From contig JAGAPT010000028.1 of assembly GCA_017623115.1 (NCBI GenBank), positions 1 through 64,000 of the forward strand: 64,000 nucleotides of DNA, given 5' to 3'. The stretch comes from Alistipes sp. (GTDB lineage Bacteria > Bacteroidota > Bacteroidia > Bacteroidales > Rikenellaceae). A program made the translations under genes and the position numbers. Each line of letters starts with the position of its first letter. Positions within the stretch are counted from its first letter, which is position 1. Shown one piece after another: positions 1 to 7,959 of the stretch. The notes beneath the pieces are model-generated. The model ran no database searches. It was given only the letters and a program-made list of their open reading frames with translations, and was not told the DNA's origin.

Positions 1-168
1 CAGCGTCGTCTTACCAACGCCCGGAGGACCCCAGAGAATGAATGAAGGGACGTTTCCCGTCTAGAAAAATTTGCGGAACACCCCATTTTCGCCCACAAGA
101 TGCTCCTGCCCGATGTAATCATCGAGCCGCTGGGGGCGCAGTCGTTCGGCAAGAGGCGTGTTGGCCAT
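1..168 (-). pseudogene. rarA: rarA (AAA+ ATPase, replication-associated recombination), 5' end, interrupted by an in-frame stop
   Basis: RarA/MgsA is an AAA+ ATPase acting at stalled replication forks. Reading the minus strand from the ATG at 168-166 gives the usual N-terminus (MANTPLAERLRPQRLDDYIG, then QEHLVGENGVFRKFF). Codon 36 (63-61) is TAG. The same frame resumes immediately with TGNVPSFILWGPPGVGKTTL, which carries the Walker A motif GPPGVGKT, and runs off the window edge. Family members normally have a Glu or similar residue where the TAG lies, so one base change (GAG to TAG) would explain it. No ATG, GTG or TTG lies between the stop and Walker A. The product would be a 35-residue peptide without an ATPase site. 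A sequencing error or a restart beyond the window cannot be excluded. Confidence 0.8.
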
Positions 169-217
169 GTTTTTCGTTTTATTTTTCACAAAGATAAGAA
201 AAAAACGCTAAAGTGTG

Positions 218-225
218 TATATTTG
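218..225 (+). promoter_or_regulatory. Bacteroidota -7 box for the gene at 255
   Basis: TATATTTG matches TAnnTTTG. It lies 29 nt upstream of the ATG at 255, in an AT-rich stretch. Confidence 0.6.
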
Positions 226-254
226 TAAACGTCGAATCGTAAATACTGTCTATT

Positions 255-869
255 ATGAACCATTCAGATGCTGAAATCTTCGGTCAATCTACTGCATCAG
301 CGCGTGAACAGCGTGGACAAACCCAAATACGTCGCCCGAATTTCATGGGTGTGCTTGGATTAGTAGCTGTTGTAGTTGGTTATGCGCCGCAATTCGATCT
401 CATCACAAGCGTTTGTTTGTGGATGATCGGTATGATTGCCGGATTTATAAGTGTTTTTCAACCTGGTCGTTGGTGGGGAATTTTGGCTGTCATTGGAGGA
501 AGTTTTCCTATGTTTGTGGCTTTTGCTTGGCTGGTCGAGAATTACGACCAATTGGTTGCTGATGGCTACTTCGGGGAGGTGACGACCGAGGTGGTAGCAC
601 AAAGCGAGTCGGTGGATGAAGCCACAGCCGAGCCGGTGGAGCCGGCCAAGCATTGGATTGAGATTAAATCACCGCGTGGTGGATATGTCGAGGTCTATAT
701 CGGCATGCCGAGTGAGGAGGTCAAGAAACTGTTGGGGCGTCCGAAGAGTGTAACTGTCAATACCTATGGTGATGAGGTGCATGAAGATTGGCGGTATGAT
801 TTGTCCGGCTATTCGTGGATAACAATCGACTTTAGGGATGGAAAACTAAGAAGCGTGCATCAGCTTTAA
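255..869 (+). CDS. membrane protein with C-terminal SmpA/BamE-like domain
   Basis: The protein has 204 residues. Residues about 31-48, 50-68 and 73-93 are hydrophobic and probably form two or three membrane helices. An acidic linker (110-130) follows. The C-terminus (about 133-204) has the pattern IGMPSEEVKKLLGRP, then a WRYDL segment, then ITIDFRDGKLRSV. This resembles SmpA/OmlA/BamE-like domains (GMt-xxeV-xxLLGxP, then W-Y, then f-dGkl). In the family these are small envelope domains, so an envelope-associated role is inferred. The specific function is unknown. The start is supported by the -7 box 29 nt upstream. The gene stands alone between the broken rarA and convergent aspS, and shares a terminator with aspS. 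Confidence 0.65.
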   Translation: MNHSDAEIFGQSTASAREQRGQTQIRRPNFMGVLGLVAVVVGYAPQFDLITSVCLWMIGMIAGFISVFQPGRWWGILAVIGGSFPMFVAFAWLVENYDQLVADGYFGEVTTEVVAQSESVDEATAEPVEPAKHWIEIKSPRGGYVEVYIGMPSEEVKKLLGRPKSVTVNTYGDEVHEDWRYDLSGYSWITIDFRDGKLRSVHQL

Positions 870-873
870 GTAT

Positions 874-917
874 AAAAAGAACGCGGTGTGAATTCGTTCA
901 CACCGCGTTCTTTTTTT
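874..917. terminator. bidirectional hairpin terminator
   Basis: Perfect 19-bp arms (874-892 and 897-915) flank the loop TTCG. The core is GAACGCGGTGTGAA, with A- and T-runs on the outside, so it works on both strands. It lies between the convergent gene at 255 and aspS. Confidence 0.9.
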
Positions 918-932
918 GGTAGGCGCAAGGCC

Positions 933-2690
933 CTATTTCTCTTCGGGGGTTACGAGGCTCAAATACAACTCGTCGAGCTGTGCCTGATCGACATAGCCCG
1001 GAGCATCGAGCATCACGTCGCGGCCGGCATTGTTCTTCGGGAAGGCGATGTAGTCGCGAATCGACTCCGAGCCACCGAACAACGAGCACAGACGGTCGAA
1101 ACCGAAGGCCAGACCACCGTGCGGGGGTGCACCGAACTTAAAGGCGTTCATCAGGAAGCCGAACTGCTCTTGTGCACGCTCGGGCGTGAAACCAAGGCAT
1201 TTGAAAATCGTGGCTTGCAACTTCGCATCGTGGATACGAATCGAGCCACCGCCAATCTCCGTGCCGTTGCAGACAAAGTCATAGGCGTTGGCACGCACAC
1301 GACCCGGATCGCTCTCGAGGAACTCGACATCCTCGGGTTTGGGCGAGGTGAAGGGGTGGTGCATGGCGTAGAAACGCTCGGTCTCCTCGTCCCACTCGAA
1401 CATCGGGAAGTCGACAACCCACAGCGGAGCAAACTTCTTCGGATCACGCAGGCCGAGTTGCTGGGCAACTTCGAGGCGCAGGGCGCAGAGTTGCGTTAGT
1501 GCCTTGAACTTCTTGCCGCAGAGGATGAAGACCATATCACCGGCCTTGGCACCGCACTTTTCGGCCATGGCGCGTACCTCTTCGGGCGAGTAGAACTTGT
1601 CAATCGAGGATTTGATGCCACCCTCCTCGACACGAATCCAGATGAGCCCCTTGGCACCCACCTGCGGACGCTTCACGAACTCCGTGAGGGCATCAATCTG
1701 TTTACGGGTATAGGTGGCGCATCCCGTGGCGGCAAAGCCGGTAATGTATTCAGCGTCGTCAAAAACCGAGAAGCCGTGCCCCTTGGCCAAATCGGTCAGG
1801 TCGGCGAACTCCATGCCGAAGCGCAGGTCGGGCTTATCCGAGCCGTACTTCTCCATCGCCTCAATCCACGGCATGCGACGGAAGGGCTCCGTGAAGTCGA
1901 TGTGCATCACCTCGCGGAACATGTGCTTGGCCCAATTCTCGAAGATGGAGATGACGTCCTCCTGCTCGACAAAGGCCATCTCGCAGTCGATTTGCGTAAA
2001 CTCGGGCTGACGGTCGGCACGCAGATCCTCGTCGCGGAAGCAACGCACGATCTGGAAGTAACGGTCGTAGCCGGCCACCATCAAGAGCTGCTTCAAGGTC
2101 TGGGGCGACTGGGGCAACGCATAGAATTGGTTGGGATTCATGCGGCTCGGCACGATAAAGTCGCGTGCACCCTCCGGGGTCGAGCCTACGAGGTACGGGG
2201 TCTCGATTTCGAGGAAGCCCTCGCTGTCGAGGAAGCGACGAATCTCCTGGGCCATCTTATGGCGCAGAATCATGTTACGCTGCAGGGGCGGACGACGCAG
2301 GTCGAGGTAGCGATACTTCATGCGCAGGTCATCACCACCATCCGAGTTCTCCTCGATGGTGAACGGGGGCGTGAGTGCCTCGTTGAGCACCGTGATGGCC
2401 GTAGCGGCCACCTCGATGTCTCCCGTAGCCATCTTCGGGTTCTTCGACGAGCGTTCGATGACCTTGCCGGTTACCTGCAAGACCCACTCACGACCCACGC
2501 GAAGAGCCGTTTCGCGCACCTCGGCAGCTGTCGTCTCCTCGACGACAATCTGCGTCAAACCATAGCGGTCGCGCAGGTCGATGAAGGTCATGGCACCCAG
2601 GTTGCGCACCTTCTGCACCCAACCGGCGAGGGTAACCGTCTCGTTTACATGTTCGACTCGGAGCGAGCCGCAGGTATGAGTTCTGTACAT
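933..2690 (-). CDS. aspS: aspartyl-tRNA synthetase
   Basis: Class II synthetase that charges tRNA-Asp. It has 585 residues, normal for the bacterial type. An N-terminal OB-fold anticodon domain ([27 protein letters not shown]) is followed by the class II catalytic core ([40 protein letters not shown]), the bacterial GAD insertion and motif 3 (GLAFGFDRL). I start at [14 protein letters not shown] (2690). An in-frame codon at 2735 would add 15 residues with no family match and overlaps the promoter box. It converges on the 255 gene and shares its terminator. Confidence 0.97.
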   Translation of the reverse strand: MYRTHTCGSLRVEHVNETVTLAGWVQKVRNLGAMTFIDLRDRYGLTQIVVEETTAAEVRETALRVGREWVLQVTGKVIERSSKNPKMATGDIEVAATAITVLNEALTPPFTIEENSDGGDDLRMKYRYLDLRRPPLQRNMILRHKMAQEIRRFLDSEGFLEIETPYLVGSTPEGARDFIVPSRMNPNQFYALPQSPQTLKQLLMVAGYDRYFQIVRCFRDEDLRADRQPEFTQIDCEMAFVEQEDVISIFENWAKHMFREVMHIDFTEPFRRMPWIEAMEKYGSDKPDLRFGMEFADLTDLAKGHGFSVFDDAEYITGFAATGCATYTRKQIDALTEFVKRPQVGAKGLIWIRVEEGGIKSSIDKFYSPEEVRAMAEKCGAKAGDMVFILCGKKFKALTQLCALRLEVAQQLGLRDPKKFAPLWVVDFPMFEWDEETERFYAMHHPFTSPKPEDVEFLESDPGRVRANAYDFVCNGTEIGGGSIRIHDAKLQATIFKCLGFTPERAQEQFGFLMNAFKFGAPPHGGLAFGFDRLCSLFGGSESIRDYIAFPKNNAGRDVMLDAPGYVDQAQLDELYLSLVTPEEK

Positions 2691-2734
2691 AATCGTTTTG
2701 CGGATTAGTTTAATTATCGTTCGTTTACAACCCA

Positions 2735-2742
2735 CAAAAATA
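2735..2742 (-). promoter_or_regulatory. -7 box for aspS
   Basis: On the minus strand this reads TATTTTTG, matching TAnnTTTG, 44 nt before the aspS ATG at 2690. Confidence 0.55.
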
Positions 2743-2867
2743 GCGTTTTTTGGTCGAATTAGAAAACTCGATGCCGAAAAAATGTGAAAAGAGCAGAAAA
2801 AGCGTTTTTTGTGGAGAAAAAATGTGTCTTGGAGTGGAGGGAAGTGTGGAAATTCTCATTATTTTAC

Positions 2868-2875
2868 TATTTTTG
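2868..2875 (+). promoter_or_regulatory. -7 box for the 2905/tadA unit
   Basis: TATTTTTG matches TAnnTTTG, 29 nt upstream of the ATG at 2905. It supports that start over the in-frame codon at 2809. Confidence 0.6.
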
Positions 2876-2904
2876 TACACGATGTTTTTCTAAAACGTAT
2901 ACCG

Positions 2905-3456
2905 ATGATGAAACTGCGAAACATAGTGTTGCTGCTGCTGGCCTGTCTGCTCTTCACGCCGGAGGTGTCAGCCAAGAAGGATTCGGTCGCTATGGCCGAG
3001 AAGGCAGCTAAAAAGGCCGCCAAAAAGGCCGAAAAGGAGGAGCGGGAACTTCAAGCCGAGATTAAGCGTCGTGCTACGCCCCACTTCCAGGGAGGCGATA
3101 TCGACACCTTCGAACGGTGGGTGGTGGCCAACCTGCGTCACGACTTTGGTCCGCTGCCTCCCGGTACACCGATCATTGTGGTGGATGTGCCCTTCTATGT
3201 CGAGGCCGATGGCTCGACTACGCTCATTGATGAGGATACGCCCAGCAAGGCGCAATATCCGCGTGTGGTGCGCGAAATCGAGCGGGTGATTCTCTTCTCG
3301 CCCGATTGGGAGCCCGGAGAAGATATGCTGGGCAATCCGATTCGTAGCCGTCAGGAACTCTCGTTGACGCTGAAACATGACCACAGCACGCCGACTCCTG
3401 TTGTCGTGAAGCCTACACCGCGTCCTCGTCCGAAGGGACGTGTGCGCCATCGTTAA
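2905..3456 (+). CDS. secreted protein with TonB C-terminal-like domain
   Basis: The 183-residue product begins with a signal peptide (MMKLRNIVLLLLACLLFTPEVSA). An Ala/Lys/Glu-rich, probably helical segment (KKDSVAMAEKAAKKAAKKAE) follows. Residues about 60-145 contain VPFYVEADGSTTLIDEDTPS, then VVREIERVILFSPDWEPG. This resembles the TonB C-terminal pattern (f-V-x-DG, then a helix, then P-W-xPG). The C-terminus is Pro/Arg-rich. A periplasmic location is inferred; the partner is unknown. No membrane anchor other than the signal peptide is seen, so it is not an ordinary TonB. tadA follows after 11 nt and is probably co-transcribed. Confidence 0.6.
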   Translation: MMKLRNIVLLLLACLLFTPEVSAKKDSVAMAEKAAKKAAKKAEKEERELQAEIKRRATPHFQGGDIDTFERWVVANLRHDFGPLPPGTPIIVVDVPFYVEADGSTTLIDEDTPSKAQYPRVVREIERVILFSPDWEPGEDMLGNPIRSRQELSLTLKHDHSTPTPVVVKPTPRPRPKGRVRHR

Positions 3457-3467
3457 TCGATTGAGGG

Positions 3468-3917
3468 ATGGAGCAACAACGAATTATGGACGAAACCTTC
3501 ATGCGCCACGCACTAAACGAGGCGCATGTTGCGTTAGATGAGGGAGAGGTGCCCATTGGAGCCGTCGTGGTGGCCGATGGCCGCATCATAGGTCGGGGGC
3601 ATAATCTGGTCGAGAAACTGCAAGACCCCACGGCTCATGCCGAGATGCAGGCGCTGACGGCCGCCACGGAGACGTTGGGCGGTAAGTATCTCCCCAAGTG
3701 CACGCTCTATGTCACGGTCGAGCCCTGCATCATGTGTGCCGGTGCTATTGGCTGGTGTCAGGTGGGACGTGTTGTGTGGGGTGCCGATGACCCGAAGAAG
3801 GGTTTTCGCACCTACTCCGAACGGGTTTTTCACCCGAAGACCGAAGTGGTGCGGGGGGTGCTTGGTGAGGAGTGTGAAACGCTCATGACCCGCTTTTTTG
3901 CTACGTTACGCCGATAG
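3468..3917 (+). CDS. tadA: tRNA-specific adenosine deaminase
   Basis: Zinc deaminase expected to convert A34 to inosine in tRNA-Arg(ACG). It has 149 residues. The zinc and catalytic residues are visible: HAE (His57, Glu59) and PCIMC (Cys87, Cys90), followed by the typical GAIGWCQVGRVVWGADDPKKG. The ATG at 3468 lies 11 nt after the preceding stop. A second ATG at 3486 (MDETFMRHAL) is a possible alternative start. A related cytosine or guanine deaminase function is less likely given the overall match to TadA. Confidence 0.9.
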   Translation: MEQQRIMDETFMRHALNEAHVALDEGEVPIGAVVVADGRIIGRGHNLVEKLQDPTAHAEMQALTAATETLGGKYLPKCTLYVTVEPCIMCAGAIGWCQVGRVVWGADDPKKGFRTYSERVFHPKTEVVRGVLGEECETLMTRFFATLRR

Positions 3918-3943
3918 GATTTGATATTTTGAAAATTAATACC

Positions 3944-3951
3944 TAATTTTG
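3944..3951 (+). promoter_or_regulatory. -7 box for the TPR protein gene
   Basis: TAATTTTG matches TAnnTTTG. A TTG at 3921-3923 is 20 nt upstream and could serve as the -33 element. The leader to the ATG at 4006 is about 50 nt and AT-rich. Confidence 0.6.
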
Positions 3952-4005
3952 TCGCATTGTTGCCGAACGTAAAACGAACAATTTTAATTAAAAAGTAAAT
4001 ATCTG

Positions 4006-4944
4006 ATGAAAAAGTTTTTTGTAACGATGGTTGCGCTGTTGGCCGTATGCTCGCTCTCGGCGCAGGATGTCAAGACGGCCTATAACGAGGCTGCTGCCGC
4101 TTATGGTGCCAAGAACTTTAAGGTTGCTGCCGAGAAATTCGAGCAGGTAATCAACGATGGTATGGATGTCGAGGATGCTGCATCGCTCGTGGCTACGGCC
4201 AAGGCAACGCTGCCCAAGTGCTACTATCAGCTGGGTGGTCGTGCGTTCATGGCCAAGAACTATGATGAGGCTTTGACGAACTTCACGAAGTCGGCTGAGG
4301 TTGCCGAACTTTATGGCGATATGGCCCAGATGACCAAGGCAAATGGCTGGGTGGCTAAAATCTACCAGTCGCAGGGTGGTGAGGCTTACAATGCTAAGGA
4401 TTATGCTACGGCTGCCGGTATCTTTGCAAAGGGCTATGCTGCCGACCCGAACAACACGGGTATGGCTCTGAACCTTGCCATGAGCTACTGCGAGATGGGC
4501 GAGTACGAGAAGGGTATGGAGGTCTACGAGGCTGTGGCTGCCAAGACGCACCCGAAGTATGCCGAGGATGCTGCCAAGGCCAAGCAGATGATGGCTCAGT
4601 ACACGAACAATAAGGTTGCCGAGTTGCAGGGTGCCGGTGATTTCGACGGCATCATCGCTTTGGCAGATGCCCAGCTCGCCAAGAACCCCGCAAGCGCACT
4701 CTTCCAGTTGGTTCGCGTACAGGCTTTCTTGGGTAAGAAGGATTATAAGAGCGTGATCGAGAATGCCGAGGCTGCTGCTGCTGCACAGACCGACGAGGCT
4801 GACAAGAGCACCGTTTACTACCAGTTGGCATCGGCTCACAACGCCCTTTCGCAGCGTGAGCAGGCTATTGCTGCCTTCAAGAAGGTAACCGCAGGTCCGG
4901 CTGCCGAGAATGCCAAGGCCGCCCTTGCCGAGCTGAACAAGTAG
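4006..4944 (+). CDS. periplasmic tetratricopeptide-repeat protein
   Basis: The 312-residue product has a signal peptide (MKKFFVTMVALLAVCSLSA, cleaved before QDVK). The rest is a series of Ala-rich helical repeats with TPR character, for example NEAAAAYGAKNFKVAAEKFEQ, DYATAAGIFAKGYAADPNN and YCEMGEYEKGMEVYEAVAAK. TPR proteins are protein-protein scaffolds; the partner here is unknown. Codon use is highly biased (GCT/GCC, AAG), which suggests strong expression. The gene is monocistronic, with its own -7 box and a strong terminator. I do not recognise a more specific family. Confidence 0.75.
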   Translation: MKKFFVTMVALLAVCSLSAQDVKTAYNEAAAAYGAKNFKVAAEKFEQVINDGMDVEDAASLVATAKATLPKCYYQLGGRAFMAKNYDEALTNFTKSAEVAELYGDMAQMTKANGWVAKIYQSQGGEAYNAKDYATAAGIFAKGYAADPNNTGMALNLAMSYCEMGEYEKGMEVYEAVAAKTHPKYAEDAAKAKQMMAQYTNNKVAELQGAGDFDGIIALADAQLAKNPASALFQLVRVQAFLGKKDYKSVIENAEAAAAAQTDEADKSTVYYQLASAHNALSQREQAIAAFKKVTAGPAAENAKAALAELNK

Positions 4945-4977
4945 TCCGATACGGTAGGTCTGCCGAAATGAAATAGG

Positions 4978-5012
4978 AAAGGAGTGTCCGATTGGGGCAC
5001 TCCTTTTTTTTT
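4978..5012. terminator. bidirectional hairpin terminator
   Basis: The 12-bp stem AAAGGAGTGTCC / GGGCACTCCTTT (one G-U) is followed by a long T-run. It lies between the convergent TPR gene and queG. Confidence 0.9.
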
Positions 5013-5032
5013 GGAGAACTTGATGAGAGCGG

Positions 5033-5953
5033 CTATCGTTTGATGTTGGTTTTGATGCGATGTAGCCCAGCCCGGATGAGCGGAGTGGCACCAAAGCGAG
5101 CCGAAAACTCCTCGTCGCTCATGGTTTGCCATGTCTCGGCATCCAATGCGCGCGGGTCAAATAACGGACGGAAGGCCTCGTTGGTGGCGATGGGCGCATG
5201 AAGGTTGTAGGGACAACACTGCTGGCAGGCATCACAGCCGAAAATCCAACCATCCAGGTCGATAGCGGTTGTTGGCTCGCGCTCAATGGTATGGCAGGCG
5301 ATGCACCTCCCCGCATCAATCATCCGCTCCTCGTCGAGGATGGCGTGCGTGGGGCAGTGGTCGATACAGGCACGACACGAACCACAGCGTGTACCCTCAA
5401 AGGGGGAATCGTATTGATCAGCCTCGGCCGTGAGCACCAATTCGCCTAAATGAATGAAACTGCCGTATTGCGGGGTGATGAGGAGCGACTGACGGCCAAT
5501 CCATCCCAGTCCGGCCTCGACTGCCCAACTCTTCTCGGCCAATGGCGCGGAGTCGACAAAGGCTCGCCCTGCGATTTCGGGGTATACCTCGCGCATGCGG
5601 GCGAGGAGGTGGTGCAACATCTCCTTGATGGTCGTATGATAGTCGCGATTGCAGGCGTAGGAGGCGATTTTCGTTCGATGGTCGGTCGGATAGCCCTCGC
5701 TGACGGGGCTTTTATAGGCTACGGCGCAGACGACAACCGTGCGAGCCCCCTCGACCAGTTGTGAGGCGTCGAACCGCTTTTCGATGTGGCGGGTCAGGTA
5801 ATCAAGCGAGGCGTGATGACCCTCTTCGAGCCAACGACGATAACGGTGTTCGGCCTGGGAAAGAGGTCGTGCAGAGGCTACTCCGCAGAGGTCGAATCCC
5901 ACCTCTGCTGCCCACTTTTTTACCTGCTCGGTTTCTATCTTTACAATCTTCAT
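5033..5953 (-). CDS. queG: epoxyqueuosine reductase
   Basis: QueG reduces epoxyqueuosine to queuosine in tRNA, using cobalamin and two 4Fe-4S clusters. The 306-residue product has all expected landmarks: the VDSAP segment with the catalytic Asp135, cluster cysteines C190-x2-C193-x2-C196-x3-C200P, and the second set C217, C220, C240, C243, C246, C247. The short HEAT-like C-terminus typical of bacterial QueG is present. I start at MKIVKIETEQ (5953) because a consensus -7 box ends 6 nt upstream and would exclude the in-frame codon at 6025. The transcript should therefore be almost leaderless. It needs B12, like metH further along. Confidence 0.93.
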   Translation of the reverse strand: MKIVKIETEQVKKWAAEVGFDLCGVASARPLSQAEHRYRRWLEEGHHASLDYLTRHIEKRFDASQLVEGARTVVVCAVAYKSPVSEGYPTDHRTKIASYACNRDYHTTIKEMLHHLLARMREVYPEIAGRAFVDSAPLAEKSWAVEAGLGWIGRQSLLITPQYGSFIHLGELVLTAEADQYDSPFEGTRCGSCRACIDHCPTHAILDEERMIDAGRCIACHTIEREPTTAIDLDGWIFGCDACQQCCPYNLHAPIATNEAFRPLFDPRALDAETWQTMSDEEFSARFGATPLIRAGLHRIKTNIKR

Positions 5954-5959
5954 TCGCCC

Positions 5960-5967
5960 CAAAGTTA
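5960..5967 (-). promoter_or_regulatory. -7 box of queG, nearly abutting the start codon
   Basis: On the minus strand it reads TAACTTTG. Its final G (5960) is separated from the ATG (5953) by only six bases, so transcription should begin at or just before the start codon. Confidence 0.55.
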
Positions 5968-6153
5968 CCGAAAAATATCGATATAAACAGATGTTTTCGC
6001 CCCTAAATAGCGATTTCTGCCCCAAATATGCGTTTTTCTCCCCTTGAAAGGGGTTTTATCCCATTTTTTTTCTCTTTTCATCTTTTTGCGCGACCTTCGC
6101 AGCCGAAAACCTCGAAATGTGAATTATACACTTAATTTATTAAGCACAATAAA

Positions 6154-7788
6154 ATGGAACATTTTTTGACAATTTTGGAGACGCGCCTGCGTCGTAATTG
6201 GGATAAACCGGCATTGAGCGATTATCGGGGTGCTTCGTATACGAGTGCCGAGGTCGCCGAGCAGTTTGCACGTCTGCACCTGCTCTTTAAGGTAGCCGGT
6301 GTTCAGCCCGGTGACAAGATTGCCCTTTCGGGTGCCAACTCGGCACATTGGGCGATGGCTTTCCTGGCCGTAGCCTCCTACCATGCCGTAGTGGTGCCTA
6401 TTTTGGCCGACTTCACGAACGAGGGTCTGCAAGATCTGACAGCCCACTCGGAGAGTAAACTGCTGTTGACCGAGCCCAAGAAGTGGGCCGACCTGCAGCC
6501 CGAGAAGATGCCGAATCTGGTTGCTGCAATTAACCTGGAGGATTACTCGTTGCTGTATGCCGCCGATGACAAAATCAAGAAGGGGGTTGCAAACCTCGAT
6601 AAACTCTTTGCGGAGGCCTATCCGAAGGGTGTGCAGCAGAATAACCTCCATCTGGCTTACGATAAACTCGATGAGTTGATGGTCATTAACTACACCTCGG
6701 GTACCACCGGTTCGCCGAAGGGTATCATGCTCACGGGCCGTAATATCTCGTCGAACATCCACTTTGGTATGAATAACATTCCCGTGCCGCAGGATGCTAC
6801 GATGATGTCGATGTTGCCGATGGCCCACATGTATGGTTTGGCCTTCGAGTTCCTCTATCCTTTCTGCGGAGGTGCGCATGTTACCTTCCTTGGCAAGACC
6901 CCTTCGCCGACGGTGCTGATGGCCGCTTTTGCCGAGATAAAACCCTATATCCTGATTACCGTGCCGCTGGTGATGGAGAAGGTGATTAAGGGTAAGGTGA
7001 TGCCCGTACTGAAGAAGCCGCTGATGCGTGTGCTGACGGCTATCCCCGGCTTGAAGAACTTGATTTACAAGAAGATTCGTGAGCAAATCATGGGTGCTTT
7101 CGGTGGTAATGCCTGCATGATTGTGATGGGTGGTGCTGCCTTGAGCAAGGAGGTGGAAAAGGTCATGCGTGCCGCGAAGATGCCTTATACGGTAGGTTAC
7201 GGCATGACCGAGTGCGCTCCGCTGGTGGCTTATCAGCACTGGACCACCTTCAAGCCCGGCTCGTGTGGCCGCATCGTGACGCTCAATGAGATTCGTGTCG
7301 ATTCGTCGGATCCGCAGAAGGTGGTGGGCGAGTTGCAGGTACGCGGTGCCAATGTCATGATTGGCTATTATAAGAATGAGGAGGCTACGTCGGCAGCCTT
7401 TACCGAGGATGGCTGGTTGCGCACGGGTGACTTGGGTGTCATCGATGCACAGGGCAACATCTTCATTCGTGGTCGTTCGAAGTGCATGATTCTCTCGGCC
7501 AATGGTCAGAATATCTACCCCGAGGAGATTGAGGCCAAACTCAACACGATGCCCTACATCGGTGAGTCGCTCATCGTGGAGCGCAATAAGACCCTCGTGG
7601 CACTTGTTGCTCCGCATGAGGAGCAGCTGAAGGGGGCTACCGAGCCGGTGGAGACGCTCTTGGAGCAGACCCGTCAGTTGGCTAATGCCGAGCTGCCGAA
7701 GTATAGCCAGATTGCCAAGATTGAGATTGTCGAGGGTGGCTTTGTGCATACGCCGAAGCACTCGATTAAGCGTTGCCTCTATGCATAA
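6154..7788 (+). CDS. AMP-forming acyl-CoA synthetase (long-chain fatty acid type), copy 1
   Basis: ANL-superfamily adenylating enzyme, expected to activate a fatty acid with ATP and CoA. It has 544 residues. Motifs: A3 YTSGTTGSPKG (180-190), A5 YGMTE, A7 TGD, A8 RGRSKCMI, and a C-terminal hinge region ending TPKHSIKRCLYA. The C-terminal domain is short, as is usual in Bacteroidota members. In a simple alignment with copy 2 (TPSMKIRR), the A10 lysine position holds Ser537, with Lys535 and Lys539 on either side. No consensus -7 box is evident upstream. The substrate (host, dietary or membrane-recycled fatty acids) is unknown. Copy 2 follows after a terminator. Confidence 0.85.
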   Translation: MEHFLTILETRLRRNWDKPALSDYRGASYTSAEVAEQFARLHLLFKVAGVQPGDKIALSGANSAHWAMAFLAVASYHAVVVPILADFTNEGLQDLTAHSESKLLLTEPKKWADLQPEKMPNLVAAINLEDYSLLYAADDKIKKGVANLDKLFAEAYPKGVQQNNLHLAYDKLDELMVINYTSGTTGSPKGIMLTGRNISSNIHFGMNNIPVPQDATMMSMLPMAHMYGLAFEFLYPFCGGAHVTFLGKTPSPTVLMAAFAEIKPYILITVPLVMEKVIKGKVMPVLKKPLMRVLTAIPGLKNLIYKKIREQIMGAFGGNACMIVMGGAALSKEVEKVMRAAKMPYTVGYGMTECAPLVAYQHWTTFKPGSCGRIVTLNEIRVDSSDPQKVVGELQVRGANVMIGYYKNEEATSAAFTEDGWLRTGDLGVIDAQGNIFIRGRSKCMILSANGQNIYPEEIEAKLNTMPYIGESLIVERNKTLVALVAPHEEQLKGATEPVETLLEQTRQLANAELPKYSQIAKIEIVEGGFVHTPKHSIKRCLYA

Positions 7789-7814
7789 AGAGGCACAATA
7801 GCGGATGTCATTTG

Positions 7815-7864
7815 GATACATCGCACCATTCAGCCGTTGTTTGAAGGGTGCGATGTGTCTTTTT
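7815..7864 (+). terminator. terminator after acyl-CoA synthetase copy 1
   Basis: Arms ACATCGCACC (7818-7827) and GGTGCGATGT (7847-7856) are followed by GTCTTTTT. It separates the two synthetase genes into different transcripts. Confidence 0.75.
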
Positions 7865-7909
7865 ACCGCTTTTGTTGGTTCGAAAAGGTGGATTTTGCAG
7901 CTTTTTTTA

Positions 7910-7917
7910 TACCTTTG
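7910..7917 (+). promoter_or_regulatory. -7 box for acyl-CoA synthetase copy 2
   Basis: TACCTTTG matches TAnnTTTG, 42 nt upstream of the ATG at 7960. Confidence 0.65.
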
Positions 7918-7959
7918 TAACGGAAAAGTACGTTCTAATCCCAAAATATAGTTTGAACA

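Noticed and set aside
6026..6153. Promoter for acyl-CoA synthetase copy 1
   Set aside because: No TAnnTTTG match; TAATTTAT and GACCTTCG are too far from consensus to call.
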